A stretch of DNA of 64,000 bases from Aquabacterium sp. A7-Y (GTDB lineage Bacteria; Pseudomonadota; Gammaproteobacteria; Burkholderiales; Burkholderiaceae_C). Position 1 is the first letter of the stretch. Every line of letters starts with the position of its first letter. A program made the translations under genes and the position numbers. The notes beneath the pieces are model-generated. The model did not search any database. It was not told the DNA's origin and worked only from the letters and a program-made list of their open reading frames with translations. The DNA lies in contig NZ_JAPFBW010000020.1 of the NCBI RefSeq assembly GCF_026153205.1, positions 62,001-126,000 of the forward strand. Reading direction: 5' to 3'. Shown here piece by piece: positions 29,612 to 39,779 of this stretch.

Positions 29612-31033
29612 ATGTTCACGCTGCACCGAGCTTCCTTCCGCCAGCTGCTGCTGGTCGCCTTCCTGCTGATCGCCGCGCTGCTGGGCGGCGCCTCGCTGCG
29701 CGGTCTGTTCACGCTGGAGCGACTGATGAGCCAGGCGCGCGCCGGCGCCGAGCGCGCGGTGCAGCTGAGCGCCGAGGCCCAGATCCTGGCCGACCGCAGC
29801 GTCACGATGGAGCGGGCGGCCCGCCAGTACGTGGTGCTCGACGACACCGCGCTGCGCCAACGTTTCGAAGAGGCAGCCAGCGACGCCGATGCGGTGCTGA
29901 CCCGGCTGGTCGCGAACCGGCTGCCGCGCCAAACCGCCGACGAGTGGCGCCAGCGCCTGGAGGGCGTCCGCGAGCAGATGCGCGGCCCGCGTGCGACGGC
30001 GCGCCAGCGTGAGCTGACCCTGAGCCTGGCCTTCCGTGAGCTGGCCGACCTCAACACCGCGATCGCGGACCAGGTGCGCCGCTCCAACGAAGCGCTCAAC
30101 CGCGAGCTGCAGCAAGAGCTCGAAGCCAGCCGGCTTGACCTCGGCCGCCAGGTGCTGGGCGCCATCGTCGTCGCGGTGCTGCTGGCGCTGGGCTTCGGGC
30201 TGTGGCTGGCGCGCCCGCTCAAGCGGCTGGAGCGGGCCATCGTCGGGCTGGGCGAAAACCGGCTCGACCAGCCCATCGAGATCCGCGGCCCGGCCGACGT
30301 GCGGGGGGTGGGCCGGCGGCTGGACTGGTTGCGCCTGCGGCTGGCCGAGTTGGATGCCGACAAGGCCCGCTTCCTGCGCCATGTCTCGCACGAACTGAAA
30401 ACCCCGCTGGCCGCGCTGCGTGAGGGCGTGGCGCTGCTGGAGGACGGCGTCGCCGGCGAGCTGAGCGAAAACCAGCGCGAGATCGCCCGCATCCTGCACC
30501 ACAACACCCTCGTGCTGCAGCGCCAGATCGAAGACCTGCTGCGCTTCAACGCCGCCGCCTTCGAAGCGCGCCGGCTGTTGCGTCGCCGCAGCGAGCTGGG
30601 CGCCCTGGTGCGCCAGCTGATCGAGCAGCAGAAGCTGCAGTGGCAAGCCAAGCAACTCAATGTGGTGGTTGAAGGCGGCCCGCTCTACGCCGAGGTCGAC
30701 CAGGACAAGCTGGGGACCGCCCTGGGCAACCTGCTGTCCAACGCGATACGCTTCAGCCCCACCGGCGCTACCATTCGCTTCTCCCTGTCGCTGCAGGGCG
30801 ACCGGGCCTGCATCGACGTGGTCGACGAGGGACCGGGCGTGTCGCCGGCCGACCGGGGACGGGTGTTCGAGCCCTTCTACCGCGGCGAGCGCCAGCCGGA
30901 AGGCGCGACCCGCGGCACCGGCGTGGGTCTGTCCATCGTGCAGGAGTACGTGGCGGCCCACGGCGGGCGGGTCGAGTTGCTCCCCAACACGCCGGGCGCC
31001 CACTTCCGCATCGACCTGCCCCATGTCGCTTGA
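29612..31033 (+). CDS. glrK: sensor histidine kinase GlrK/QseE-like
   Basis: A 473-residue membrane histidine kinase with a TM1 helix (LLLVAFLLIAALLGGASL), a periplasmic helical sensor of about 140 residues, TM2 (VLGAIVVAVLLALGFGLWL), a HAMP region, the H-box HVSHELKTPLAALREGVALLEDGV, and an ATPase with N, G1 and G2 boxes (NLLSNAIRFSP, VDEGPGVSP, GTGVGLSIVQEYVAAHGG). The H-box and the gene order kinase-lipoprotein-sigma-54 regulator match glrK(qseE)-qseG-glrR(qseF), which responds to envelope conditions. The ATG at 29612 starts just ahead of TM1. Confidence 0.92.
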   Translation: MFTLHRASFRQLLLVAFLLIAALLGGASLRGLFTLERLMSQARAGAERAVQLSAEAQILADRSVTMERAARQYVVLDDTALRQRFEEAASDADAVLTRLVANRLPRQTADEWRQRLEGVREQMRGPRATARQRELTLSLAFRELADLNTAIADQVRRSNEALNRELQQELEASRLDLGRQVLGAIVVAVLLALGFGLWLARPLKRLERAIVGLGENRLDQPIEIRGPADVRGVGRRLDWLRLRLAELDADKARFLRHVSHELKTPLAALREGVALLEDGVAGELSENQREIARILHHNTLVLQRQIEDLLRFNAAAFEARRLLRRRSELGALVRQLIEQQKLQWQAKQLNVVVEGGPLYAEVDQDKLGTALGNLLSNAIRFSPTGATIRFSLSLQGDRACIDVVDEGPGVSPADRGRVFEPFYRGERQPEGATRGTGVGLSIVQEYVAAHGGRVELLPNTPGAHFRIDLPHVA

Positions 31034-31082
31034 AGTCCTGCCGAGCGCGGCTGCGCCGGTCTGTCCATCTTTCGAAGAAAAA

Positions 31083-31685
31083 ATGCGCTCCATGTCCGAC
31101 CGCCTGTCCTCCACCGCCCTGTACCTGCTGGGCGCCTCCGTGTCGCTGCTGGCCGCCTGCGCCCAGTTGCCGGAAGTGACCGAGGTGCGGCAGGTCAAGG
31201 TTCCCGTCCGGGTCCCGGTGGTGGTGGTCGAGCCGGCCGACGAGGCGGCGCGCCATGTGCTGCGTTATGCCGAGCGGGTGCGGACCCTGACACCACCGGA
31301 GCTGCAGGCCGAGATCGCCCGCATCGGCGATCCCCAGCTCGCCCCGGCGGCCGCGCTCGAACTGGCCCTGGTGCTGGGCCAGACGCGCGCGCCGGGGGAC
31401 ATGGGCCGCGCCGTCATCGCACTCGAAACCCTGCTGCGCTCCACGGCACCCCAGGCGGCGCCCTGGCAGCCCCTGGCCCGACTCCTGCTTCCCCGCTACA
31501 GCGAGGTGAAGCGGCTGGAAGAGCAGATCGAGAAACAGAACCAGCAGGTGCGCGACGGGCAGCGCCGGCTCGATCAGTTGAACGAAAAGCTCGAGGCGCT
31601 CAAGGCCATCGAGCGCAGCCTCGCACCGCGACCCACACCCGCGCCGGCGCCCGGCATACCAGGCAGCAAGCCGGCGCTGCCCTGA
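31083..31685 (+). CDS. qseG: QseG-like outer-membrane lipoprotein
   Basis: A 200-residue lipoprotein with a lipobox in LGASVSLLAACAQLP (Cys at about 24). It has a helical body and a coiled coil at about 140-180 (VKRLEEQIEKQNQQVRDGQRR), then a Pro-rich tail. Position between kinase and regulator is that of QseG (YfhG), which in enterobacteria stimulates the GlrK/QseE kinase. Sequence identity is low, so the name rests largely on position. Starts at 31083 or 31092 are both possible. Confidence 0.75.
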   Translation: MRSMSDRLSSTALYLLGASVSLLAACAQLPEVTEVRQVKVPVRVPVVVVEPADEAARHVLRYAERVRTLTPPELQAEIARIGDPQLAPAAALELALVLGQTRAPGDMGRAVIALETLLRSTAPQAAPWQPLARLLLPRYSEVKRLEEQIEKQNQQVRDGQRRLDQLNEKLEALKAIERSLAPRPTPAPAPGIPGSKPALP

Positions 31686-31766
31686 AAAGACTGGAAAAAC
31701 CGAGATGCGAGAGAACAAGTCGGCGCCCCGCGAGGCCGGTGCCCCAGCGGCGATGAGGAGACCGTC

Positions 31767-33125
<1,359 letters not shown>

Positions 33126-33146
33126 CGACAACAAAATCCCTTTTGA

Positions 33147-33159
33147 TATCAACAACTTG
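33147..33159 (+). promoter_or_regulatory. predicted IHF site
   Basis: TATCAACAACTTG matches the IHF consensus WATCAA-N4-TTR at every position. An inverted near-copy (AAGTTGTTGAT, 33261-33271, 12/13 on the other strand) lies closer to the promoter. IHF bending is usual between sigma-54 enhancers and promoters. Confidence 0.6.
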
Positions 33160-33178
33160 GGGAATAGGGCCGCTTTCC

Positions 33179-33196
33179 TGTCGCTGTCCGGCGACG
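33179..33196. promoter_or_regulatory. predicted GlrR binding site 2
   Basis: TGTCGC-N6-GCGACG differs from the perfect box by one base and lies 66 bases after site 1, about 130 bases before the expected start of transcription. Confidence 0.65.
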
Positions 33197-33291
33197 CTTG
33201 AGACCCTGGCGAGGAGCGGATCGGGGCCAGCCCCCCGTGAAACCCCTTGTAAGCCGCCCTAAGTTGTTGATCTAGCTGATCTTTTCCCTCC

Positions 33292-33306
33292 TGGCACGGA
33301 CGTTGC
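33292..33306 (+). promoter_or_regulatory. sigma-54 promoter of opgGH
   Basis: TGGCACGGACGTTGC matches the -24/-12 consensus TGGCACG-N4-TTGC exactly, with GG at 33293 and GC at 33305 (12 bases apart). Transcription would start near 33317, leaving a leader of about 75 bases before the opgG GTG. Confidence 0.88.
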
Positions 33307-33392
33307 GGAATACGTCACGAATCGGCCCTCGCAGGCCGGTCTGGCCGGGCCCTCCGGGTCCGCTGTCGAACACCTCAGGGAAAGGATCGTCA

Positions 33393-35012
33393 GTGTTGTT
33401 TCGTGACCCGCCCTCCTCCTGGACCGGCTCGGCCGGTGCCGGCCGCGCGCTCGCCGCGGACCGCAGGAGCCCCGGTGTCCGTCCCGCCCTTGCGTGGCGC
33501 CGCAGCCTCTGCACGCTGGCCCTGCTGGCCGGCTCGACGGCTGCCGTGGCCGCCGCCGGCAAGCAGCGCTTCGACTTCGAACAGCTGAGCGAGCAGGCCC
33601 GCCGCCTGGCGCAGCAGCCGCACCGTCCGGCCGGCTCGACCCTGCCCGAGGAGCTGAAGGCGCTCGACTACGACCAGTACCGCGACATCCGCTTCCGCCC
33701 CGAGCGTGCACTCTGGCGCGGCGACAAGCTGCCCTTCGAGGTGATGTTCTTCCACCTCGGCAAGCTCCAGACCGAGCCGGTGCTGATCAACGAGATCGGC
33801 GCCGACGGCCGCACCCGCCACATCCCGTTCAGCCGGGCCGACTTCGACTACGGCAAGAACCGCCTGGCACCCGAGACCTGGGGTGATGTCGGCTTCGCCG
33901 GCTTCCGCGTGCACTACCCGCTCAACCGCTCCGAGTACAAGGACGAGCTGGTGGTGTTCCTGGGCGCAAGCTACTTCCGCGCGCTGGGCGCGGGCCAGCA
34001 CTACGGCCTGTCGGCGCGCGGACTGGCGATCGACACGGTGGGCGGCGAGCGCGAGGAGTTCCCGCGCTTCAAGGAGTTCTGGATCCAGCGCCCGGCCCCG
34101 GACGCCAGCGCGTTGACCGTCTACGCCCTGCTCGATTCGCCGCGCGCCACCGGTGCCTACCAGTTCGAGCTCAAGCCGGGCGCCCAGACCGTCGTCGACG
34201 TGCGCTCGCGCCTGTTCCTGCGTGCCGGTGTCGCGACGCTCGGCGTCGCGCCGCTCACGAGCATGTTCATGTTCGGCGAGAACCAGCCCGATGCCGGCGA
34301 CTTCCGTCCCGAGGTGCACGACTCCGACGGTTTGATGGTCGCCACCGGCGGCGGTGAATGGATCTGGCGCCCGCTGGTGCGGCCCAACCGCCCGCTGGCC
34401 ACCTCCTTCGCCATGCGCGAGTTGCGCGGCTTCGGCCTGATGCAGCGCGACCGCGCCTTCTCCAGCTACGAGGACACCGAGGCTCGCTACGAGCAGCGCC
34501 CCAGCACGTGGATCGAGCCGCGCGGCAGCTGGGGCCCGGGACGGGTCGAGCTGGTGCAGCTGCCCGCGCCCGACGAAGGCCACGACAACGTCGTCGCCTA
34601 CTGGGTGCCCGAAAAACTCCCCGCCCCCGGCCAGCCCCTGGAGCTTGCCTACCAGATGCGCTGGCAGGGATCCGAGCAACAACGCCCGCCCGGCGGCTGG
34701 GTCAGCCAGACCCGCACCGGCCGGGGTTTCGCGGCGCTGGCGCCCGGCGAGCGCCAGTTCATCGTCGACTTCACCGGTCCCTCGCTCGCGAAGCTGGGAC
34801 CCGACGCGCCCGTGAAGGCCGTCGTCACCGCCGGCCCCAACGGCCGCATCGTCGAACGCAACGCCTACCGCAACGCCGCCACCGGCGCCTGGCGCATGGC
34901 AGTGCGGGTCCAACAACTCCAGGGTGCGCAGCCGCTAGAGCTGCGCGCATATCTCCAACACGGCAACGACATCCTGACGGAAACATGGAGCAACATCATT
35001 CCTCCCCAATGA
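33393..35012 (+). CDS. opgG: osmoregulated periplasmic glucan biosynthesis protein G
   Basis: A 539-residue periplasmic protein needed to form the beta-1,6 branches of osmoregulated periplasmic glucans. Its N terminus is long (about 50 residues before CTLALLAGSTAAVAAAG), with a signal-peptide-like segment, then family motifs FDYGKNRLAPETWGDVGFAGFRVHYPLN, EFPRFKEFWIQRP, SMFMFGENQP and a C-terminal domain. I start it at GTG 33393 because AAAGGA lies at good spacing and the sigma-54 start point near 33317 excludes the ATG at 33303. It overlaps opgH by 28 bases or, with the later opgH start, by an ATGA. Confidence 0.94.
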   Translation: MLFRDPPSSWTGSAGAGRALAADRRSPGVRPALAWRRSLCTLALLAGSTAAVAAAGKQRFDFEQLSEQARRLAQQPHRPAGSTLPEELKALDYDQYRDIRFRPERALWRGDKLPFEVMFFHLGKLQTEPVLINEIGADGRTRHIPFSRADFDYGKNRLAPETWGDVGFAGFRVHYPLNRSEYKDELVVFLGASYFRALGAGQHYGLSARGLAIDTVGGEREEFPRFKEFWIQRPAPDASALTVYALLDSPRATGAYQFELKPGAQTVVDVRSRLFLRAGVATLGVAPLTSMFMFGENQPDAGDFRPEVHDSDGLMVATGGGEWIWRPLVRPNRPLATSFAMRELRGFGLMQRDRAFSSYEDTEARYEQRPSTWIEPRGSWGPGRVELVQLPAPDEGHDNVVAYWVPEKLPAPGQPLELAYQMRWQGSEQQRPPGGWVSQTRTGRGFAALAPGERQFIVDFTGPSLAKLGPDAPVKAVVTAGPNGRIVERNAYRNAATGAWRMAVRVQQLQGAQPLELRAYLQHGNDILTETWSNIIPPQ

Positions 35013-37276
35013 GCCGGCCCCGCTGGTCGCGCCAGGACAACAACCCGCGCCTGCGCGCGGGGTCCAAGGACTCGGGTGCCAGTGCCCCGCCGATCAACCG
35101 CGGGTCCATGGTGGCCCAGCCCTGGACCGCGTTCTGGCCGGCCCTCGGCGCCCTGCTCACCGGCAGGGGCCGCCCGGCTGCCACCCCGGCTGCTGAGCGC
35201 GCCCCCTGGGAACGCGCCGCCATCGTGCGTCGCCGCGTCTTCCTCGCCCTCATCCTGTTGTCGACCACGGTCGCGACGGCGCTGATGGCGCAGACCCAGC
35301 CGGCCTCCGACAACCCGGCCCTGCAATACGGCCAGATGGCGCTGTTTGCGCTGCTGTTCGCCTGGGTCTCGGCGGGCTTTTTCACCGCGATGATGGGTTT
35401 TGTGGTCCAGCTGCGCGGCGACAAGTACTCCTTGTCCAAGAACGACGTCGCACACCGCCCGGTGCACGCGGACGCGCGCACCGCCATCGTCATGCCGATC
35501 TGCAACGAGCACGTGCCGACCGTGTTCGCGGGCCTGCGGGCCACCTGCGAGTCGCTGGCGACCACCGGTGCGCAGCGCCTGTTTGACGTCTACATCCTGT
35601 CGGACAGCAACGACCCCGACATCCGCAGCGCCGAGCTGGCCGCCTGGGCCGAGCTGCGCGCGACCCTGGGTGACGGCGCCCGCATCTACTACCGCTGGCG
35701 CCAGCGCCGCACCAAGCGCAAAGCCGGCAACGTGGCCGACTTCTGCCGCCGCTGGGGCCGCAACTACCGCTACATGGTGGTGCTGGACGCCGACAGCGTG
35801 ATGAGCGGGGACTGCCTGCTGGGCATGGTCCGCCTGATGGAAGCCAACCCCAAGGCCGGCATCATCCAGACGGCGCCGCAGGCGGCCGGCCACGCCACCC
35901 TGCACGCCCGTTCGCAGCAGTTCGCCAGCCGCGTCACCGGCCGCCTGTTCACGCTGGGCATGCAGTACTGGCAACTGGGCGAGTCGCACTACTGGGGCCA
36001 CAACGCCATCATCCGGGTGCAGCCCTTCATGGAACACTGCGCGCTGGCCCCGCTGTCGGGCAAGGGCGCCCTCGGCGGCGAGATCCTCTCGCACGACTTC
36101 GTCGAAGCCGCGCTGATGCGCCGGGCCGGCTACCACGTGTGGCTGGTCGGTGACCTGCAGGGCAGCTACGAGCAGTCGCCGCCCAACCTGATCGAAGAGC
36201 TGCAGCGCGACCGGCGCTGGTGCCAGGGCAACCTGCAGAACGCTCGGCTGATCGCCGAGCCCGGTTTGCACGCCGTGCACCGCGCCATGCTGGCCACCGG
36301 CGCGATGGCCTACGCCTCGGCGCCGCTGTGGCTGCTGTTTGTCGTGCTCGGCGCCGCGCTGTGGCTCAGCGGCGGCCTCTCGGCGGCCGCCAACAGCCTG
36401 CTGCCGACCGCGATGACGGGTCTGTGGATCGGCACCCTGACCATGCTGGTGCTGCCCCGCCTGCTGGGCATCGCCACCGTGCTGATGAAAGGCGAGCAGC
36501 GCCACTTCGGCGGCACCGCCGCGCTGATCAAGGGTGCGGTGCTGGAGGCCGGCCTGTCGGTGCTGCAAGCGCCGGTGCGCATGGTCGCGCACACGATGTT
36601 CGTGCTCGGCGCCCTGACCGGCTGGAAGATCGAGTGGAAGTCGCCTCCTCGGGAAGCCGAGGACATCGGCTGGGCCGACGCGGCGCGTCGCTTCGCCCCG
36701 ATCTGCGCCACCGTGGCCGTGGTGGTCTGCGGTGTCGCCCTGCTGAACCCGGCCGCGCTGCTGTGGCTGGCTCCGATCGGCCTGCCGCTGCTGCTGGTGG
36801 TGCCGGTATCGGTACTGACCAGCCAGGAAGCCCTGGGCGAGAAGGTGCGCGGCCGCGGCCTGCTGCTGATCCCCGAGGAAACCTGGACGCCGGCGGTGCT
36901 GCGCCAAGCCTGGGCTTACGCCAAGCGGCCGATCCGCGTGCCGCGCTGGCTGGACGTGCTGAGCGACAACTGGCTGTTCAACCTGGTCGTCAACGCGATG
37001 GGCGAACGCCGCACCGACCAGGGCCCGCGCGCCCAGGCACGCCGGCAGCTGATGAGCCGGCTCGCGACCGACTCCGACACCGACCGCCTTTCGCCCACCG
37101 AGCGCATGCTGTTCCTGAGCGAGCCACAGAGCCTGCAGCAGCTGCGCGCCAAGCACAGCGTGCTGAAGGGCCAGGCCTTCGGCCGCCGCCTCACGCGCGC
37201 CGGCACGATGATCCCGGCGCATGCGCTGGCCACGCCGACCTCGCAGCGCGCGGCGGCCCGCCCGGTGCACGCCTGA
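34985..37276 (+). CDS. opgH: glucans biosynthesis glucosyltransferase H
   Basis: A 763-residue inner-membrane GT2 glucosyltransferase that makes and exports the beta-1,2-glucan backbone from UDP-glucose. N-terminal TM helices (about 75-90, 110-130) lead to the catalytic domain with MPICNEHVPTVFAGLRA, VLDADSVMSGD, SHDFVEAALMRRAGY and LQRDRRWCQGNLQN, then several TM helices. Start alternatives are 34985 or 35009; the latter gives the ATGA overlap with opgG. It is the second gene of the predicted GlrR/sigma-54 operon and ends at a strong terminator. Confidence 0.95.
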   Translation: MEQHHSSPMSRPRWSRQDNNPRLRAGSKDSGASAPPINRGSMVAQPWTAFWPALGALLTGRGRPAATPAAERAPWERAAIVRRRVFLALILLSTTVATALMAQTQPASDNPALQYGQMALFALLFAWVSAGFFTAMMGFVVQLRGDKYSLSKNDVAHRPVHADARTAIVMPICNEHVPTVFAGLRATCESLATTGAQRLFDVYILSDSNDPDIRSAELAAWAELRATLGDGARIYYRWRQRRTKRKAGNVADFCRRWGRNYRYMVVLDADSVMSGDCLLGMVRLMEANPKAGIIQTAPQAAGHATLHARSQQFASRVTGRLFTLGMQYWQLGESHYWGHNAIIRVQPFMEHCALAPLSGKGALGGEILSHDFVEAALMRRAGYHVWLVGDLQGSYEQSPPNLIEELQRDRRWCQGNLQNARLIAEPGLHAVHRAMLATGAMAYASAPLWLLFVVLGAALWLSGGLSAAANSLLPTAMTGLWIGTLTMLVLPRLLGIATVLMKGEQRHFGGTAALIKGAVLEAGLSVLQAPVRMVAHTMFVLGALTGWKIEWKSPPREAEDIGWADAARRFAPICATVAVVVCGVALLNPAALLWLAPIGLPLLLVVPVSVLTSQEALGEKVRGRGLLLIPEETWTPAVLRQAWAYAKRPIRVPRWLDVLSDNWLFNLVVNAMGERRTDQGPRAQARRQLMSRLATDSDTDRLSPTERMLFLSEPQSLQQLRAKHSVLKGQAFGRRLTRAGTMIPAHALATPTSQRAAARPVHA

Positions 37277-37324
37277 CCTCTTTGTTCCGTGATCGGGCGG
37301 TTCGCCGCCCGTCGTTGCCTGTCT

Positions 37325-37351
37325 GGGCCGCCGTGAGGCGGCCCTTTTTTT
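37325..37351 (+). terminator. Rho-independent terminator of opgGH
   Basis: An 8-bp stem (GGGCCGCC, GGCGGCCC) with a GTGA tetraloop is followed by seven T, 48 bases after the opgH stop. Confidence 0.93.
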
Positions 37352-37408
37352 GTCCGCTGCCGAGGCCGCCGGTGCAGGCGGCCCGAGCGTGTGCGGCCGG
37401 CGGGCGCT

Positions 37409-38860
37409 CTAGCTCAGCTGCTGCAGCTGCGCCAGCACCTGGCCGCGCACCGCCGGATCGTCGAACTGCGCGGCGAGCGCGGCGAAAAACTGCTCGCGCG
37501 AGCCCGCCTGCGAGGCGGCCTTTTTCACGACGATCTTGGCAATCGGCCCGATGTGGCTCGCCAGCACCCGCTGCGCGCGCTCGATCGTGTCGGGGTTGAG
37601 CGCGCTGCCCTGCTGCCCCCCGCCACTGCTGCTGGGCGCTGGCGCGCCGGTGCGCAGCGAGGACGCGGATGTCAGTTGCTGACCGATGAAGGTGGAACGC
37701 TCGCGCTCGTTCTGAAGGTGCTCGGCGAGGCGCTGACGCAAGGTGTCGATGTCGTGGCACTCGCGCGCCGCGCGCCGCACCAGCACCTTGGCCATCGGGC
37801 CGACGAACTTCGCCAGCGTGGTCTCCAGGTGCGAGAGCGTGGCCGGGTCCCAGTGGGTCGGAGCGGCCGTGGTCGGGGACGGCGCCCCCGAGCCGAGCGA
37901 GCTCAGCGATCCCACCGAGATGACCCCACCGTCGCCAACGCTCGCCGCTGCCGCGCCGCCGCCCGAGCCGGGCGCGCCTTCCGGGCGCACCACCTCCATG
38001 ATGACGGTCTCCTCCGAGACGGTCGCACTCACCGGCGCGCTGCAATGCGTCAGCAGGTCGTCGCGGAAGGCCAGCGCATTGGCGTAGCGCGCGGCCGGCC
38101 GCTTGGCCAGTGCGGTCGCGACCACGTGATCGTAGTGCTCGGCGCGCGAGGAGCCGACGTGCTGGGAGGGGCGCACCGGCTCCTCGTGCACGATGCGGTA
38201 CATCAAGGCCTCAGCGGTGCCGTTGAAGGGCAGCTGGCCGGTCAGCAGCTGGTACAGCAGCACACCCGAGGACCAGATGTCGACACGGTGGTCGATCTTC
38301 TCCGCGGTGTACTGCTCGGGCGCCATGTAGCCCGGCGTGCCGACGATGGCGTTGAGCTGGGTCAGCCCGCCCGCGTCCACGCGGGCGATGCCGAAGTCGG
38401 CGATCTTGAGCTTGCCGTGGCGCGTGATGATCAGGTTGCCCGGCTTGATGTCACGGTGCCAGACACCCTGCTCGTGGGCGTGGTCGAGCGCCGTCAGCAG
38501 CTGCACCATGATGCTGAGGATGTCCTGCTCGGGGAACCGGATCTTGCGCCCCAGGTAGTGCGCGACGCTGTGCCCCTCGACGTACTCCATCGCGATGAAG
38601 GCGCGCTCGCGGTCCTCGCCGTACTCGTAGACGCCCACGATGCCCGGGTGCAGCAGCCGGCCGGCCGCCTGCGCCTCGTTGCGGAAACGCTCGGCGATCG
38701 AAGCGGCGTGCGGGCTGTCCTCGACCAGCTGCTTGCGTATCGTCTTGATCGCGACGGTGCGCTTGATGTCCGGATCGAAAGCCTTGTAGACCACCCCCAT
38801 TGCGCCCTCGCCGAGGACGCCGGTGATCGGATACTTTCCGAGGCGCTCAGGGTGCTTCAT
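37409..38860 (-). CDS. Ser/Thr protein kinase with duplicated C-terminal helical module
   Basis: A 483-residue Hanks-type kinase. Residues 8-275 form the kinase: GEGAMGVVYKAF, Lys in RTVAIKTIRKQ, HRDIKPGNLI, ADFGIARV, GTPGYMAPEQY. No transmembrane segment is seen, so it is probably cytoplasmic. After a Gly/Ser-rich linker come two similar helical units: about 337-385 (LETTLAKFVGPMAKVLVRRA) and about 422-470 (AQRVLASHIGPIAKIVVKKA), sharing the GP-AK-VV-A pattern. It is the last gene of a three-gene operon, 7 bases after the DUF3365 sensor, which suggests the sensor feeds the kinase. Targets are unknown. Confidence 0.92.
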   Translation of the reverse strand: MKHPERLGKYPITGVLGEGAMGVVYKAFDPDIKRTVAIKTIRKQLVEDSPHAASIAERFRNEAQAAGRLLHPGIVGVYEYGEDRERAFIAMEYVEGHSVAHYLGRKIRFPEQDILSIMVQLLTALDHAHEQGVWHRDIKPGNLIITRHGKLKIADFGIARVDAGGLTQLNAIVGTPGYMAPEQYTAEKIDHRVDIWSSGVLLYQLLTGQLPFNGTAEALMYRIVHEEPVRPSQHVGSSRAEHYDHVVATALAKRPAARYANALAFRDDLLTHCSAPVSATVSEETVIMEVVRPEGAPGSGGGAAAASVGDGGVISVGSLSSLGSGAPSPTTAAPTHWDPATLSHLETTLAKFVGPMAKVLVRRAARECHDIDTLRQRLAEHLQNERERSTFIGQQLTSASSLRTGAPAPSSSGGGQQGSALNPDTIERAQRVLASHIGPIAKIVVKKAASQAGSREQFFAALAAQFDDPAVRGQVLAQLQQLS

Positions 38861-38867
38861 GCCAGCT

Positions 38868-39740
38868 TCAGCCGTCCAGCATCTTCATCGCTTGCACCAG
38901 GCTCTTGCGCATGCGCGTGAAGGACTCGGCCAGGGTGCCGATCTCGTCCTTGCTGCGGGCGTTGAACTCGGGCGCGTCCATTTCGCCCAGGCTGACCCGG
39001 TCGGCGATGGCCGACAGGCGGCTGACCGGCTGGATCACCAGTTTCCACAGCATCAGGTTGAGCGCCAGGCCGATCACGACAAACACGGCCGTGAGCATGC
39101 CCATGAACACGTTGAAGGCGCTGGCCGCGCGCTGCAGCGGCACCGTCATCGGCACCGAGACGACCTGGGCCCCGATGATCTCGTTGAGGTTCCAGCCGAA
39201 GCCGTTGGCCGGGCCGTAGCGCTCGACCATGGGCCGCGGCGCGGCGTCCACCGTGCTGTGGCAGCGCAGGCAGGCCGGGTCCTTGATCTGGATCGGCCGG
39301 GCAATATAGAGCGAGCGCCCGGTGGGCGTGTCGCGCTGGCCGACGAACTCCTTGTTCTCGGGCGAGTTGCGGAACTGGTTGACGATGTCGACCTCCCACT
39401 CGACCGCCCGGTCGCGCGGATTGGTCGGGTTGAGCGTCGCTTCCTTGTAGGCGTAGTCGGGGTACTTCTTGTGCAGCGTCGCCAGCACCTCGGTGGCCGA
39501 GTAGGCCGGCACCGATTGCGGCAGGAAGCTGTACTTCATCTGGGTCTCCAGCAGCGGACCGATCTGCCCGGAAGTGTAGGCCCGCACCGCCAGGGCCTTC
39601 TCCATCAGCAGCCGGGCATGGTCCAGCACCTCCTGCTGGGCATTGCGCTGCAGCAGGTCGCGGCTGATGTAGCCGGTGACGCCCAGGCCCAGCACGAACA
39701 CGAGCACGAAGACCAGGTTGAACTTGACGAGCAGTTTCAT
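38868..39740 (-). CDS. membrane sensor: DUF3365 (Tll0287-like) with CxxCH, plus HAMP
   Basis: A 290-residue protein. TM1 is at about 5-25 (VKFNLVFVLVFVLGLGVTGY). The periplasmic domain of about 170 residues has DUF3365/Tll0287 features (ETQMKYSFLPQSVPAYSA, GRSLYIARPIQIKDPACLRCHST). TM2 is VFMGMLTAVFVVIGLALNLM, then a HAMP segment (LVIQPVSRLSAIADRVSLGE) and a short tail with no output domain. CLRCH is a c-type haem-attachment motif, so a haem-based redox or gas sensor is likely. The signal could pass to the kinase encoded next. ATG 39740 is chosen just ahead of TM1. Confidence 0.85.
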   Translation of the reverse strand: MKLLVKFNLVFVLVFVLGLGVTGYISRDLLQRNAQQEVLDHARLLMEKALAVRAYTSGQIGPLLETQMKYSFLPQSVPAYSATEVLATLHKKYPDYAYKEATLNPTNPRDRAVEWEVDIVNQFRNSPENKEFVGQRDTPTGRSLYIARPIQIKDPACLRCHSTVDAAPRPMVERYGPANGFGWNLNEIIGAQVVSVPMTVPLQRAASAFNVFMGMLTAVFVVIGLALNLMLWKLVIQPVSRLSAIADRVSLGEMDAPEFNARSKDEIGTLAESFTRMRKSLVQAMKMLDG

Positions 39741-39779
39741 TTCGTTCTCACACGACGCCGCCGTCACGGCGGCCAGAAG

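Noticed and set aside
27158-31198. A 1346-codon open frame on the minus strand
   Set aside because: It is antisense to the PLD-VTT and glrK genes, the translation is His/Gln/Arg-rich noise, and high GC3 keeps such frames open.
33303-33392. ATG at 33303 as opgG start
   Set aside because: It lies within the sigma-54 promoter, upstream of the expected transcript start; GTG 33393 has a ribosome binding site.
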